In this document: positions 6,898 through 14,683 of the stretch, in pieces
Numbering within the stretch: the first letter of the stretch is position 1
How the letters are laid out: each line of letters opens with the position of its first letter
Assembly: GCA_937877565.1 (NCBI GenBank)
Contig: CALFJB010000111.1
Span: 1 to 20,272 of the forward strand
From: an uncultured Selenomonadales bacterium
GTDB lineage: Bacteria > Bacillota > Negativicutes > Selenomonadales > Selenomonadaceae
DNA: 20,272 bases
Reading direction: 5' to 3'
Made by a program: the position numbers and the translations under genes
The notes under the pieces: generated by a model
The model's database searches: none
Told to the model about the DNA's origin: nothing
What the model saw: only the letters and a program-made list of their open reading frames with translations

Positions 6898-7615
6898 CAA
6901 AATATTTCCAATGATAACCGCCTGCAGTAATTGTTCTTCCACGAAGTACGCTTGTAAGAGTACATGGAACAATACCTGCCCACTTTGCGGCACTTGCAAC
7001 AGAGGTAAAAATTATTTCAGTTTCAAGACAAATTACAGGGCGTTTATTTTTCTTGGCAGCTGACATATTGGCTCTGGTTTTCTCACTAAGTTTTTTTCCT
7101 GTATGTTTTTCTGAAAGTATTTTTCGGACTTCTTGTGATACTTTACGTCCTTTGTTGGCAGCACCAATTTTATCCTTTGTTTGTTGAGTGTGAGGCTTTG
7201 TCTTTTTTCCTGTTTTGGATTTAGAAATTTTTTGACGTGTTGCCTTTGTTACAATATGTCCTAAAGTTCCTTCACCGCCATCAGTTAAGTTATATCCGAT
7301 AGGTCTTTTACAGTCATAAAATTTAATCCAGTATTTCTCAAGTTCGTTAAGCTGTTCTTGAGTTTCACATTCAGCGATTATTACAATGTCAAATTTTTCA
7401 ATTCCATATTTTTTTAATGCGTTATCAATGTAAGATTTACCATAAAATGTACTACTTTCTTTCAAGTGTTCTTTCAAACGTTCTGCAAGCGTTCGCGCAG
7501 TTTTACCGATATAAATTTTTTTACTACGCAACTTTTGAATTTTGTAGATGACCATTTTTTTACACAACATTTCACATTTAGAATTGTGGTGTAAAATTTC
7601 TCTTGTTAATATCAT
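6887..7615 (-). CDS. GIY-YIG homing-type endonuclease with NUMOD DNA-binding modules
   Basis: About 243 aa. The ATG at 7615 is chosen because GGGG lies 6 nt upstream; an in-frame TTG at 7621 is the alternative. The GIY-YIG nuclease core starts at about residue 21 (MVIYKIQ ... KKIYIGKT, then R-x(6)-H as ERLKEH) and includes YNLTDGGEG. Repeated NUMOD3-like segments follow (KISKSKTGKK, KIGAANKGRKVS, ILSEKHTGKKLSEKTRANMS), and a NUMOD1-like helix-turn-helix ends in GGYHWKY. Such enzymes cut DNA at a specific site to spread their own gene, often from group I introns or as free-standing genes. Here the gene lies directly against the truncated treR, and I see no intron core. The frame is intact. Confidence 0.85.
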   Translation of the reverse strand: MILTREILHHNSKCEMLCKKMVIYKIQKLRSKKIYIGKTARTLAERLKEHLKESSTFYGKSYIDNALKKYGIEKFDIVIIAECETQEQLNELEKYWIKFYDCKRPIGYNLTDGGEGTLGHIVTKATRQKISKSKTGKKTKPHTQQTKDKIGAANKGRKVSQEVRKILSEKHTGKKLSEKTRANMSAAKKNKRPVICLETEIIFTSVASAAKWAGIVPCTLTSVLRGRTITAGGYHWKYFDDN

Positions 7616-7625
7616 TATCAACCCC

Positions 7626-7690
7626 AGCTTTCATTGATTGACAGCACAGGGCAATTTCACTATAATAAAAACTGAAAGCTTTGCTCTGTG
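7626..7690. repeat. Inverted repeats around the consensus promoter
   Basis: AGCTTTCA (7626-7633) and TGAAAGCT (7673-7680) are perfect inverted copies. CACAGGGCAA (7645-7654) and TTGCTCTGTG (7681-7690) are inverted copies with one mismatch. The two pairs interleave, so both cannot form simple hairpins at once. They may be operator half-sites or the ends of a small mobile element remnant. Confidence 0.4.
7638..7666 (+). promoter_or_regulatory. Perfect-consensus promoter reading toward the treP remnant
   Basis: TTGACA (7638-7643), exactly 17 bp, TATAAT (7661-7666). It is bracketed by an inverted repeat, AGCTTTCA (7626-7633) and TGAAAGCT (7673-7680). Confidence 0.7.
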
Positions 7691-7712
7691 TTCGTCTGAT
7701 TGTTCAACTTGG

Positions 7713-7742
7713 ATTGTAACACGGTAGTAAGGCTTTCGTCAA
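7713..7742 (-). promoter_or_regulatory. Promoter reading toward the GIY-YIG gene
   Basis: On the minus strand TTGACG (7737-7742), 18-bp spacer, TACAAT (7713-7718). Transcription from about 7706 gives a leader of roughly 90 nt. It overlaps the start of the treP remnant region. Confidence 0.5.
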
Positions 7743-7778
7743 TTAAGAAAGCTAATACAGATTTTTATCTTTGAAAGA

Positions 7779-8621
7779 AATTCCACGCCAAATACAGAGA
7801 CTCAAGAAGTTAAAGTATTGGCGTGGATTTTCTGTTATTTGGGCGTTACTGAATCGGCAATTTTCGACGTAAACTTGAAATTTTTATGTTCGTTTTTATA
7901 TACAATGACAGGCTCGGCTTGCGCGGCGATTGTCTGTACCTTGACAAGTACAACTGCTAATGCTATTGGCGTCGGCGGTATTCCCGGTATTTTGTCAATT
8001 CAGCCGCAATATATGCCAAGTTTCGCCCTTGCAATGTTGGTGGCGATTGCTGTACCATTTGTTTTAACTGTAGCTGTCGGCAAACAAAAAGGAATTGATA
8101 AACAAGCACAAGCGGCACAAGCTGAAGCTGACGAAACGGCGGCTAAAGAGGCTAAACTTGCCGAAATAGCTAAAAATGTTGAAAGTGAACACGAAATTAA
8201 AGCTTACCTCGATGGTCAAGTTATTCGCTTAAAGAAATTGGCGACGGCGTATTTTCTGAAGGAATGTTAGGCGACACCTACAAATGAATTGGTCTGCGCT
8301 CCTGTTTCCGGCAAAATTACAATGCTGATTGAAGATTCTAAACACGCGGTAGGTATGACACTTTCAAACGGCGCGGAATTGCTTATTCACGTTGGAATTG
8401 ATACGGTAAGTATGAAAGGCGACGGCTTTGAATACCTGGTCAAAATTGGCGATATTGTAAAGGCAGGAACGCCGCTTATAACTTTCAACCGTGACAAAAT
8501 TAAGGCGGCGGGGTATCCTGATACTGCAATTATGCTGATAACCAATCCAAACGGCGTCAATTTCAAATTTAATAGCGGTATGCAGGCTAAAAGCGGCGAA
8601 ACAATTATTGCTACTTACTAA
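7779..8621 (+). pseudogene. treP: Trehalose PTS transporter TreP (EIIBCA), 3' remnant with frameshifts
   Basis: The readable part resembles the end of the trehalose EIIC domain (GVTE-AIF-VNLKF, ANAIGVGGIPGILSIQP, then a last membrane helix). It continues into a glucose-type EIIA domain (APVSGKITMLIEDSKHAVGMTLSNGAELLIHVGID, with the phosphorylatable His in LIHVGID). EIIB and most of EIIC, over 300 residues, are absent. Near 8227 a C appears to be missing from a VIPLKEIGDG-like stretch, shifting the frame. Near 8279 a further small deletion joins GDTY to TNELVCAPVSG. In EIIC the family Pro of TEPAIFG reads Ser and the Gly reads Asp. It cannot make a working transporter; the intact EIIA stretch (8289-8621) might still be translated. 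The left limit is approximate. Confidence 0.82.
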
Positions 8622-8634
8622 ATTAAAACGACAG

Positions 8635-8678
8635 TAATTGCCCTGTAAGCAACCCTCACTGATCTTATGGGGCAATTA
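8635..8678 (+). repeat. 9-bp inverted repeat between treP remnant and SDR gene
   Basis: TAATTGCCC (8635-8643) and GGGCAATTA (8670-8678) are perfect inverted copies separated by 26 bases. There is no clear T run, so it is a poor terminator. It may be a regulatory hairpin or an operator pair. Confidence 0.35.
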
Positions 8679-8711
8679 TCACAATAAAATTTTTGTTGAG
8701 GAGTGTTGAAA

Positions 8712-9501
8712 TTGAAAAATGTTGCATTGATAACGGGAGCATCCAGCGGCTTGGGAAAATCTTTCGCCGAAATTCACGCCAAACGCGGCGGCAATTTAGT
8801 CATTGTCGCAAGAAGTACGGACAAACTTAAAGAATTGAAAAAAACTTTGGAAGAAAATTATAAAGTTGAAGTTTACGTTTTGCCAAAAGATTTATCAAAA
8901 ATTGACGCGGCTGAAGAAATTTACGACGAACTTAACCGCGCCAAAATTTCGGTAGATTATCTGATTAACAACGCAGGACTCGGCGGGCAGGGCTATTTTC
9001 ATGAGCGTACAATGGAGCAGGATTTAAATTTGATAATGGTTGACGTTATCGCCCTTACGAAATTGACAAAAATATTTCTGCACGACTTTGTGAAACGCGG
9101 CAGCGGCAAAATTTTAAATGTTTCCTCGACGGCGGCACTAATGCCCGCAAGACCTCTGCAAGCGGTTTACTACGCGGCAAAGTCTTATGTAACCGCTTTA
9201 AGTGAAGGAATTTGACAGGAAATTCAAGGCACGGGCGTAACAATTACAACTTTGATGCCGGGCGGAATGGACACGGACTTTGCAAAGGCGTCGAATTTGG
9301 AAAATACAAATTTGGCAAAGGCAATGACATTTTCGCCTGACGTGGTCGCACAGGACGGCTACGAGGCAAACGCTTACGCTGTTAAACGGCGATATGGAAG
9401 TAATTTCAAAACTGACGGCGGAGCAGGTGGAAGGGTTTAAATCAATTCCTACAACACCAAAAGAAATTTTATTGAAACAACTTTTTGAAATGCAAAAGTA
9501 G
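8712..9501 (+). pseudogene. Short-chain dehydrogenase/reductase with internal stop and frameshift
   Basis: TTG start 8 nt after GGAG; a GTG at 8703 is less likely because it overlaps that site. The protein shows the SDR cofactor motif TGASSGLG, NNAG, the catalytic Ser region (NVSSTAA) and YYAAK. At 9213-9215 a TGA replaces what should be a Trp codon (SEGI-stop-QEIQGTGV). Near 9382 one extra A shifts the frame; after correcting it the reading continues NGDMEVISKLTAEQVEGF to a TAG at 9499-9501. Without these two changes the protein would be about 262 aa, normal for an NAD(P)-dependent SDR. The substrate cannot be told. The first 167 residues contain all catalytic motifs but lack the C-terminal substrate lid. 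It ends just before treC. Confidence 0.8.
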
Positions 9502-9517
9502 GCAAGGAGGTTTTAAA

Positions 9518-11155
9518 ATGCAATTTAGCGATAAAGTCGTTTATCAGATTTACCCAAAAAGTTTTTACGATTCAAACGGCGACGGCTTAGGCGATATTCG
9601 CGGGATTATTGAAAAACTTGACTACATTAAAAATTTGGGCGCAGATTATATTTGGATAACGCCAATTTATCCTTCACCAATGAAAGACGGCGGCTACGAT
9701 ATTTCAAATTACACGGCGATTGATCCGCGTTTTGGAACAATGGAAGATTTTAACGAACTTGTAAAAGCCGCTGACGAAAAAAATCTTAAAATTATGTTGG
9801 ATATGGTACTTTGTCATACATCAGATCAGCATGAATGGTTTCAACGTGCAATTAACGGCGATGAAAAATATCAAAAATATTACATTCTGCGTGACGGAAA
9901 AGGCGAAGGCGAACCGCCTACAAATTGGCAATGTGCATTTGGCGGCAGTGCGTGGGAATATATTCCGCGCTTGAATAAATGGTATTTGCATTTGCATGAC
10001 GTTAGCCAGCCGGACTTAGATTGGACTAATCCAAAAGTACGTGAGGAACTTGCAAACGTTGTAAAATTTTGGAAAGAAAAAGGCGTTTCAGGTTTTCGCT
10101 TTGATGTGATAAATTTAATTTCAAAGCCGGAAATTTTTGAAGACGATACAGAAAGACTCGGCAGAAAACTTTTTGCGGACGGCGTACACGTTCATGAATA
10201 TCTGCGCGAACTTGTGAAAAATTCTGGAATTGACGGAATGATAACAGTTGGCGAAATGGCGTCAACTGATTTAAAAAATTGTTTGCTGTACACACGCCCC
10301 GATTCTCACGAATTATCTATGAGTTTTAGTTTTCATCATTTAAAAATTGACTACAAAAACGGCGACAAATGGTCATTGATGAACGCTGATATTTCCGCAC
10401 TGAAAAAAATTTTTGAAGAGTGGCAAGTTGGAATGGCTGAAAATAACGGCTGGAATGCTGTATTTTGGTGCAACCACGATCAACCCCGCGCAGTTTCACG
10501 TTTCGGCGACGATAAAAATTATTGGAAAGAATCAGCAAAAATGTTGGCGGCGACTATTCATTTAATGCGCGGCACGCCATACATTTATCAAGGCGAAGAA
10601 ATTGGAATGACTAACGCAAAATTTAATTCAATCGAACAGTACAGAGACGTTGAAAGTTTGAATTACTATAAAATTCTGCGCGACGGCGGAAAATCTGAAA
10701 CTGAATCTTTAAAAATAATTGGCGAACGTTCCCGCGATAATTCAAGAACGCCAATGCAATGGAACGCAGAAAAATTCGCCGGTTTTTCAACGGCTGAAAG
10801 TTGGATTTCTTCGCCTGCAAATTACAAACAAATTAACGTTGCCGCCGAAGAAAAAGATTCTGATTCAATTTTGAACTTTTATAAAACGTTGGTAAAATTT
10901 CGCAAAGAAAATAAAATCGTACAAGACGGCGATATTAAATTTTTTGAACGTGAAAATAACAATGTTATCGCTTACTGCCGCACTTTGGGCGAAGAAAAGT
11001 TAATCGTAATTTGCAACTATCGCAGTGAAAATGTAAATTTGACTGAAAAAAATCTTTCAGAATATATTTCTGACGGCTACAAAAAAATTCTCGGCAATTA
11101 CGAAGGACTTGCAGAAAATTTGCGCCCGTTTGAAGTTGCAGTTTTTGCAAAATAA
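9518..11155 (+). CDS. treC: Trehalose-6-phosphate hydrolase (GH13 alpha-glucosidase)
   Basis: 545 aa from the ATG that follows AAGGAGG with 7 nt spacing. It hydrolyses trehalose 6-phosphate to glucose and glucose 6-phosphate in the cytoplasm after PTS uptake. The GH13 regions are present in order: DMVLCHTS (95-102; the usual Asn before His is Cys), GFRFD with the nucleophile Asp196, GE with the acid/base Glu246, and NHDQPR (319-324), the last typical of TreC. YIYQGEEIGM and YRDVES follow as in TreC/oligo-1,6-glucosidases. Length and C-terminal beta domain are normal. treR, treP and the SDR gene around it are broken, so it no longer has its cognate transporter here. It could work with another PTS or on other alpha-glucosides. 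Oligo-1,6-glucosidase is the main alternative. Confidence 0.87.
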   Translation: MQFSDKVVYQIYPKSFYDSNGDGLGDIRGIIEKLDYIKNLGADYIWITPIYPSPMKDGGYDISNYTAIDPRFGTMEDFNELVKAADEKNLKIMLDMVLCHTSDQHEWFQRAINGDEKYQKYYILRDGKGEGEPPTNWQCAFGGSAWEYIPRLNKWYLHLHDVSQPDLDWTNPKVREELANVVKFWKEKGVSGFRFDVINLISKPEIFEDDTERLGRKLFADGVHVHEYLRELVKNSGIDGMITVGEMASTDLKNCLLYTRPDSHELSMSFSFHHLKIDYKNGDKWSLMNADISALKKIFEEWQVGMAENNGWNAVFWCNHDQPRAVSRFGDDKNYWKESAKMLAATIHLMRGTPYIYQGEEIGMTNAKFNSIEQYRDVESLNYYKILRDGGKSETESLKIIGERSRDNSRTPMQWNAEKFAGFSTAESWISSPANYKQINVAAEEKDSDSILNFYKTLVKFRKENKIVQDGDIKFFERENNNVIAYCRTLGEEKLIVICNYRSENVNLTEKNLSEYISDGYKKILGNYEGLAENLRPFEVAVFAK

Positions 11156-11190
11156 ATTTTTACAAAGCAAATTGATTAAAGAAATTTTTT

Positions 11191-11219
11191 AGGGCGTGTA
11201 GAAATTTACGCCCTTTTTT
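11191..11219 (+). terminator. Intrinsic terminator after treC
   Basis: AGGGCGT (11191-11197) pairs with ACGCCCT (11208-11214), followed by a six-T run. Confidence 0.82.
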
Positions 11220-11249
11220 AGTTTGTATAAAAAATTATTAACCTTTTTC

Positions 11250-11278
11250 TTGACAAGCAGAAAACTTTTGATTATTAT
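11250..11278 (+). promoter_or_regulatory. Promoter of rplM-rpsI
   Basis: TTGACA (11250-11255), 17-bp spacer, TATTAT (11273-11278). It gives a leader of about 80 nt before rplM. Confidence 0.65.
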
Positions 11279-11284
11279 ACTGCG

Positions 11285-11350
11285 GTATAGCGATAAAATG
11301 TTTCCAATGCCCCGGACGTTGATTCGCTGAAGTTAAGACTACGTAATTTT
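11285..11350 (+). promoter_or_regulatory. Possible ribosomal protein L13 leader element
   Basis: The untranslated leader of rplM contains paired ACGT (about 11318 and 11340) around GATTCGC and AAGACTAC. Bacillota commonly carry a structured L13 leader that the ribosomal protein binds to limit its own synthesis. The position fits, but I cannot confirm the fold without a covariance search. Confidence 0.35.
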
Positions 11351-11363
11351 GGAGGAAAATCCA

Positions 11364-11804
11364 ATGAAAGATACTTTTATGGCAAAGGCGGGCAGCGTCG
11401 AAAAGAAATGGTATATCGTAGACGCTGAAGGTAAAATTGTTGGACGCCTTGCGGCAGAAATTGCAAAAGTCCTTCGCGGCAAAAATAAACCTGAATATAC
11501 TCCTCACGTCGATACAGGCGATTATGTTATTGTTATCAATGCCGAAAAAGCTATTTTTACCGGCAAAAAACTTCGCAAAAAAGTTTATTATCATCACACC
11601 GGTTACCCGGGCGGCGCAAAATTCGCAACCGCCGGAGAATGGATGCAAAAATATCCCGAACGTGTAATTGAACACGCGGTAAAAGGTATGCTCCCTAAAA
11701 ATAAACTCGGCGCAGATTTATTTAGAAAACTTCATGTATATGTCGGCGATAAACACCCGCACGCCGGTCAACAACCTGAAGAATTGAAAATTGAAAGTCG
11801 TTAA
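11364..11804 (+). CDS. rplM: Large-subunit ribosomal protein L13 (uL13)
   Basis: 146 aa, ATG after GGAGG. Typical L13 features: the N-terminal KKWYIVDAEGKIVGRLA, GKNKPEYTPHVDTGDYVIVINA, and YHHTGYPGG, with HPHAGQQPE near the C-terminus. It binds 23S rRNA early in 50S assembly. It lies 12 bp before rpsI, the near-universal bacterial pairing, under the promoter at 11250-11278. Confidence 0.97.
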   Translation: MKDTFMAKAGSVEKKWYIVDAEGKIVGRLAAEIAKVLRGKNKPEYTPHVDTGDYVIVINAEKAIFTGKKLRKKVYYHHTGYPGGAKFATAGEWMQKYPERVIEHAVKGMLPKNKLGADLFRKLHVYVGDKHPHAGQQPEELKIESR

Positions 11805-11816
11805 TGAGGTGATAAA

Positions 11817-12209
11817 ATGGCAGATGTAATGTATTACGGCACAGGTCGCCGCAAAAGTTCAATCGCTCGCGTTCGCCTTATTCCCGGCAACGGCAAAGTT
11901 ACTATCAACGGGCGTGAAATGCAAGAATATTTTGGCTTGAAAACTTTAGAGTTGATTGTTCGTCAACCGCTCGAACTTACCGAAATGAGCGATAAATATG
12001 ACGTTGTAGCAAGCGTAAAAGGCGGCGGTACAACTGGACAAGCCGGCGCAATTCGTCACGGAATTACCCGCGCACTTTTGGAGCTTGATAACGGTTTGCG
12101 TCCCGCACTCAAAAAAGCTGGTTTCGTTACACGCGATCCACGCGAAAAGGAACGCCGCAAATACGGTCTTAAAAAAGCTCGTAAAGCGTCCCAATTCTCA
12201 AAACGTTAA
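11817..12209 (+). CDS. rpsI: Small-subunit ribosomal protein S9 (uS9)
   Basis: 130 aa, ATG after AGGTGAT. It starts YYGTGRRKSSIARV and ends with the family signature KARKASQFSKR, the tail that reaches the P-site tRNA. GGGTTGQAGAIRHGI is also diagnostic. Co-transcribed with rplM; a terminator follows at 12231. Confidence 0.97.
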   Translation: MADVMYYGTGRRKSSIARVRLIPGNGKVTINGREMQEYFGLKTLELIVRQPLELTEMSDKYDVVASVKGGGTTGQAGAIRHGITRALLELDNGLRPALKKAGFVTRDPREKERRKYGLKKARKASQFSKR

Positions 12210-12230
12210 TTTTTGTAATGTATACAACAG

Positions 12231-12270
12231 AAAAATCCCCGCACTTTTTATCATTGAGGCGGGATTTTTT
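12231..12270 (+). terminator. Intrinsic terminator after rpsI
   Basis: An AAAATCCCCGC arm pairs with GCGGGATTTT (one C bulged), and the right arm runs into six Ts ending at 12270. Confidence 0.78.
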
Positions 12271-12323
12271 GTTATAGCAGGAAAATTTTTTTCATTGAAG
12301 AATTAGCAAAAGTAGGAAATTAA

Positions 12324-12884
12324 ATGAGGATTATCAGCGGCGTTGCCAAAGGTTTAAAGCTGAAAACGCCCAAAGGTTTTGAAACTCGTCCAACGGGCGA
12401 TCGTATTAAAGAATCGGTTTTTAATATTTTGAACGGCTTAATTGATTTTTCTGAAGTCGAAAAAGTTTTGGATATTTTCGCAGGAACGGGCGCACTCGGT
12501 CTTGAATCGCTTTCACGCGGCGCAAATTCCGCTGTCTTTATCGACTTTGCAACGGCTGAAATAATTTCTGAAAATGTTCAACGCGGCAAATTTCAAAATT
12601 GTAAAGTCTTGCGCGGCGATTTTATTAAATTGCTCAAAAAATTATCTGTACAAAATTTAAAATTCGATTTAATTTTTAGCGATCCGCCGTACAAAAAAAA
12701 TCTTGCCGCAATGTCAATCGAACTTGTTGCAGATTTTAATTTGCTTGCTGATAACGGCTTGATGATTGTTGAATACGGCGCAGATGAAATTTTGGAAACG
12801 GACAGATTAAATTTTATTAGAAAAATAAACTACGGTCACACTACAAATATAAATATCTACCAAAAGAAAGGGAGTGAACTATGA
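12324..12884 (+). CDS. rsmD: 16S rRNA (guanine966-N2)-methyltransferase
   Basis: 186 aa. N-terminal RIISGVAKG-x-KLKTPKGFETRPTGDRIKESVFN is the family signature. SAM-binding VLDIFAGTGALGLE is at 48-61, and the catalytic DPPY is at 120-123. It methylates G966 of 16S rRNA in the assembling 30S subunit. The stop overlaps the coaD start as ATGA (12881-12884), so the two are translationally coupled, a common pairing in Bacillota. Confidence 0.95.
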   Translation: MRIISGVAKGLKLKTPKGFETRPTGDRIKESVFNILNGLIDFSEVEKVLDIFAGTGALGLESLSRGANSAVFIDFATAEIISENVQRGKFQNCKVLRGDFIKLLKKLSVQNLKFDLIFSDPPYKKNLAAMSIELVADFNLLADNGLMIVEYGADEILETDRLNFIRKINYGHTTNINIYQKKGSEL

Positions 12885-13366
12885 AAAAAGCACTTTGCAC
12901 GGGAAGTTTCGATCCCGTTACAAATGGTCACGTCAATATTTTTGAACGCGCCGCAACGCTTGTTGATGAGCTGATTGTTTGCGTTTTCATAAATAAGCAT
13001 AAAAAATCGCTTTTCACGTTGGAAGAAAGAGTTGAACTCCTGCGAGAATCAACTTTGCATATTGAAAATTTAACCGTCGATTCTTCAGACGGCTTAGTTT
13101 CAGATTATCTCAAGAAAAACGATATTAACTTGATAATTCGCGGCTTGCGTTCCGGTGTCGATTTTGAATACGAATACAATCAGGCGCAAATGCTCCATCA
13201 TCTTGTACCGAATATGAACACAATTTATTTGATGACTGCGCCGGAATATATTTTTATAAGTTCGTCCGCCATTCGTGAACTTGCCCAATTTAACGGCGAT
13301 GTTCATAAACTTGTCCCCGAGTGCGTAGAAATTGCCCTGCGCGATAAGCAAAAAAATTTGGAGTGA
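12881..13366 (+). CDS. coaD: Pantetheine-phosphate adenylyltransferase
   Basis: 161 aa, normal length. The nucleotidyltransferase motif TNGH is at 14-17 and ISSSAIR at 126-132, matching the HxGH/ISSTxxR signatures (T for the first His is common in the family). It joins ATP and 4'-phosphopantetheine to make dephospho-CoA. Read from AAGGGAGTG inside the end of rsmD. An 8-bp hairpin spans its stop codon. Confidence 0.95.
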   Translation: MKKALCTGSFDPVTNGHVNIFERAATLVDELIVCVFINKHKKSLFTLEERVELLRESTLHIENLTVDSSDGLVSDYLKKNDINLIIRGLRSGVDFEYEYNQAQMLHHLVPNMNTIYLMTAPEYIFISSSAIRELAQFNGDVHKLVPECVEIALRDKQKNLE

Positions 13367-13377
13367 TTTACTCCAAA
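13357..13377. repeat. Hairpin across the coaD stop codon
   Basis: TTTGGAGT (13357-13364) and ACTCCAAA (13370-13377) pair around a GATTT loop that contains part of the TGA. On the minus strand it is followed by TTTTTTT, like a minus-strand terminator, but no minus-strand gene ends here. On the plus strand it may pause transcription or protect the mRNA. Confidence 0.4.
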
Positions 13378-13413
13378 TGAAAACTCAAAATTTACCGTGA
13401 AGGAGCAACTTTC

Positions 13414-13989
13414 ATGGCTGTAAGAGAAACTTTAGATAAAATAGAATACCTTGTTTCCGGTGCGTCACACCTGCCGCTGACAGGCAAAGTTATAATAGAC
13501 GAAGAAAAATTAACCCAAATGATTGAGGAATTTCGTAACGAATTACCGCAAGAATTGGGAAAAGCTGAAGAAGTTCTCCGCGAACGTGAAGAAATTCTCC
13601 GCGCCGCTCAACAAGAATCTGAACAAATTATCAGACACGCTGAACAACGCGCTATCCAACTTGTTGATGAAAATGATGTCGTTACTAAGGCGCGAGAAAA
13701 AGCCCGCGTTATCGAAACTCAAGCCAATCAAAAAAGTAACGAAATTATTGCAAGTGCCCGCAATCAAGCGCGCCAATATCAAGAGGCTGTCCATCAATAC
13801 GCGAATCAGGTTTTTGATCAACTTATGGCGAATGTTACAAATACTTTAAACAGCATACAGGCAACGGAAAATAATTTGAAACAGGCTACTCAAGTTTTGC
13901 AACAATCCAAAAACGCCATGAATCAGCAAACTTACGCCCAATCACAAAATCAGCAAATGGCAGAGTACAATCCAAATCCTCAAAGTTAA
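13414..13989 (+). CDS. Coiled-coil protein, unknown function (DivIVA / ATP-synthase-b-like)
   Basis: 191 aa, ATG 9 nt after AAGGAG. A short N-terminal region (SHLPLTGKVIIDEEKL) is followed by a long charged alpha-helical region from about residue 30 to 135. That region is rich in Glu, Arg, Gln and Ala, as in coiled coils (AEEVLREREEILRAAQQESE, IRHAEQRA, KAREKARVIETQA). A Gln/Asn-rich tail ends the protein. There is no membrane segment or signal peptide. The pattern resembles DivIVA-like or ATP-synthase subunit b-like scaffold proteins; I cannot assign a function. It sits between coaD and lepB with short gaps (47 and 25 bp), so it is probably in the same operon. Confidence 0.8.
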   Translation: MAVRETLDKIEYLVSGASHLPLTGKVIIDEEKLTQMIEEFRNELPQELGKAEEVLREREEILRAAQQESEQIIRHAEQRAIQLVDENDVVTKAREKARVIETQANQKSNEIIASARNQARQYQEAVHQYANQVFDQLMANVTNTLNSIQATENNLKQATQVLQQSKNAMNQQTYAQSQNQQMAEYNPNPQS

Positions 13990-14014
13990 TTTTCTTAAGG
14001 AGTGATTTTTTATA

Positions 14015-14557
14015 TTGAATTCAATTAGCGAAGAAAAAAAATCTATTGCCGAAGAAGCCAAAGAATGGTTCGTTTCAATATTGGCGGCGGTTGTCGTTGC
14101 AATGTTGATTCGTACTTTTATTGTTGAACTTTATGTAGTTGACGGTCCCTCAATGCGTCCGACTTTGCAACACGAAGAAAGACTTGTCGTCAACAAATTT
14201 ATTTACTACGTTAGAAATCCCGAAAAAGGCGAAGTTGTAATTTTCCGCTATCCACGCGACCCAAGCCGTGATTTTATCAAGCGCGTTATTGCAACCGCAG
14301 GCGATACTATCGAAATTAAAGACGGGCGCGTTTACGTAAACGATCAACTTTTGATTGAAGATTATATTTCAGAAAAAACCTACACCGAATACCCCAAAGT
14401 TACAATTCCCGAAGGTACAATTTTTGTGATGGGCGATAATAGAAATAATTCCGAAGACAGCCGCTTTTCCGACGTTGGATTTGTGCCGCTGAATTTGGTA
14501 AAGGGTAAGGCAGTTTTTATTTTTTGGCCAACAGATGAAATGAAAACCTTACCATAA
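14015..14557 (+). CDS. lepB: Signal peptidase I
   Basis: 180 aa, TTG start after AAGGAG with 12 nt spacing. One N-terminal membrane span (about 19-42, FVSILAAVVVAMLIRTFIVEL) anchors it with the catalytic domain outside. Catalytic Ser46 lies in GPSMRPTL and Lys89 in RDFIKRVIA; GDNRNNSEDSR is the conserved box E. The size fits the single-span Gram-positive (SipS) type. It removes signal peptides from exported proteins. A terminator follows directly. Confidence 0.94.
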   Translation: MNSISEEKKSIAEEAKEWFVSILAAVVVAMLIRTFIVELYVVDGPSMRPTLQHEERLVVNKFIYYVRNPEKGEVVIFRYPRDPSRDFIKRVIATAGDTIEIKDGRVYVNDQLLIEDYISEKTYTEYPKVTIPEGTIFVMGDNRNNSEDSRFSDVGFVPLNLVKGKAVFIFWPTDEMKTLP

Positions 14558-14572
14558 ATACTTGAAATTTTC

Positions 14573-14598
14573 AGAGGGCTAAAACCCTCTTTATTTTT
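14573..14598 (+). terminator. Intrinsic terminator after lepB
   Basis: AGAGGG (14573-14578) pairs with CCCTCT (14585-14590), loop CTAAAA, then TTATTTTT. Confidence 0.8.
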
Positions 14599-14610
14599 GA
14601 CTTTTTTATA

Positions 14611-14656
14611 GTCTGTTAGTGTGTTAGTCTGTTAGCTATAAGACTATAAGACTATC
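14611..14656 (+). repeat. 8-bp tandem repeats upstream of pyrB
   Basis: Units GTCTGTTA, GTGTGTTA, GTCTGTTA, then GCTATAA, GACTATAA and GACTATCC. GACTATAA is the inverse of TTATAGTC just before the array (14606-14613), so the ends could pair. The array fills the space between the lepB terminator and the pyrB ribosome-binding site. Confidence 0.6.
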
Positions 14657-14683
14657 CCACTATTACGAAAGGAGCGAATACAT

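Noticed and set aside
6887..7700. Group I intron carrying the GIY-YIG gene inside treR
   Set aside because: The 5' exon of treR is not found upstream and I see no intron core; the treR homology starts directly at the endonuclease stop.
9213..9215. TGA read as Trp or selenocysteine in the SDR gene
   Set aside because: TGA is a normal stop for several intact genes here (for example pyrB, coaD and the restriction gene), and TGG encodes Trp throughout. The same gene also has a frameshift, so decay is simpler.
11238..11675. A 145-codon open frame on the minus strand opposite rplM
   Set aside because: It is a shadow of the highly conserved rplM frame and has no family resemblance.
14599..14683. 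PyrR-type attenuator in the pyrB leader
   Set aside because: No anti-terminator/terminator pair lies between the repeat array and pyrB; the only terminator belongs to lepB.
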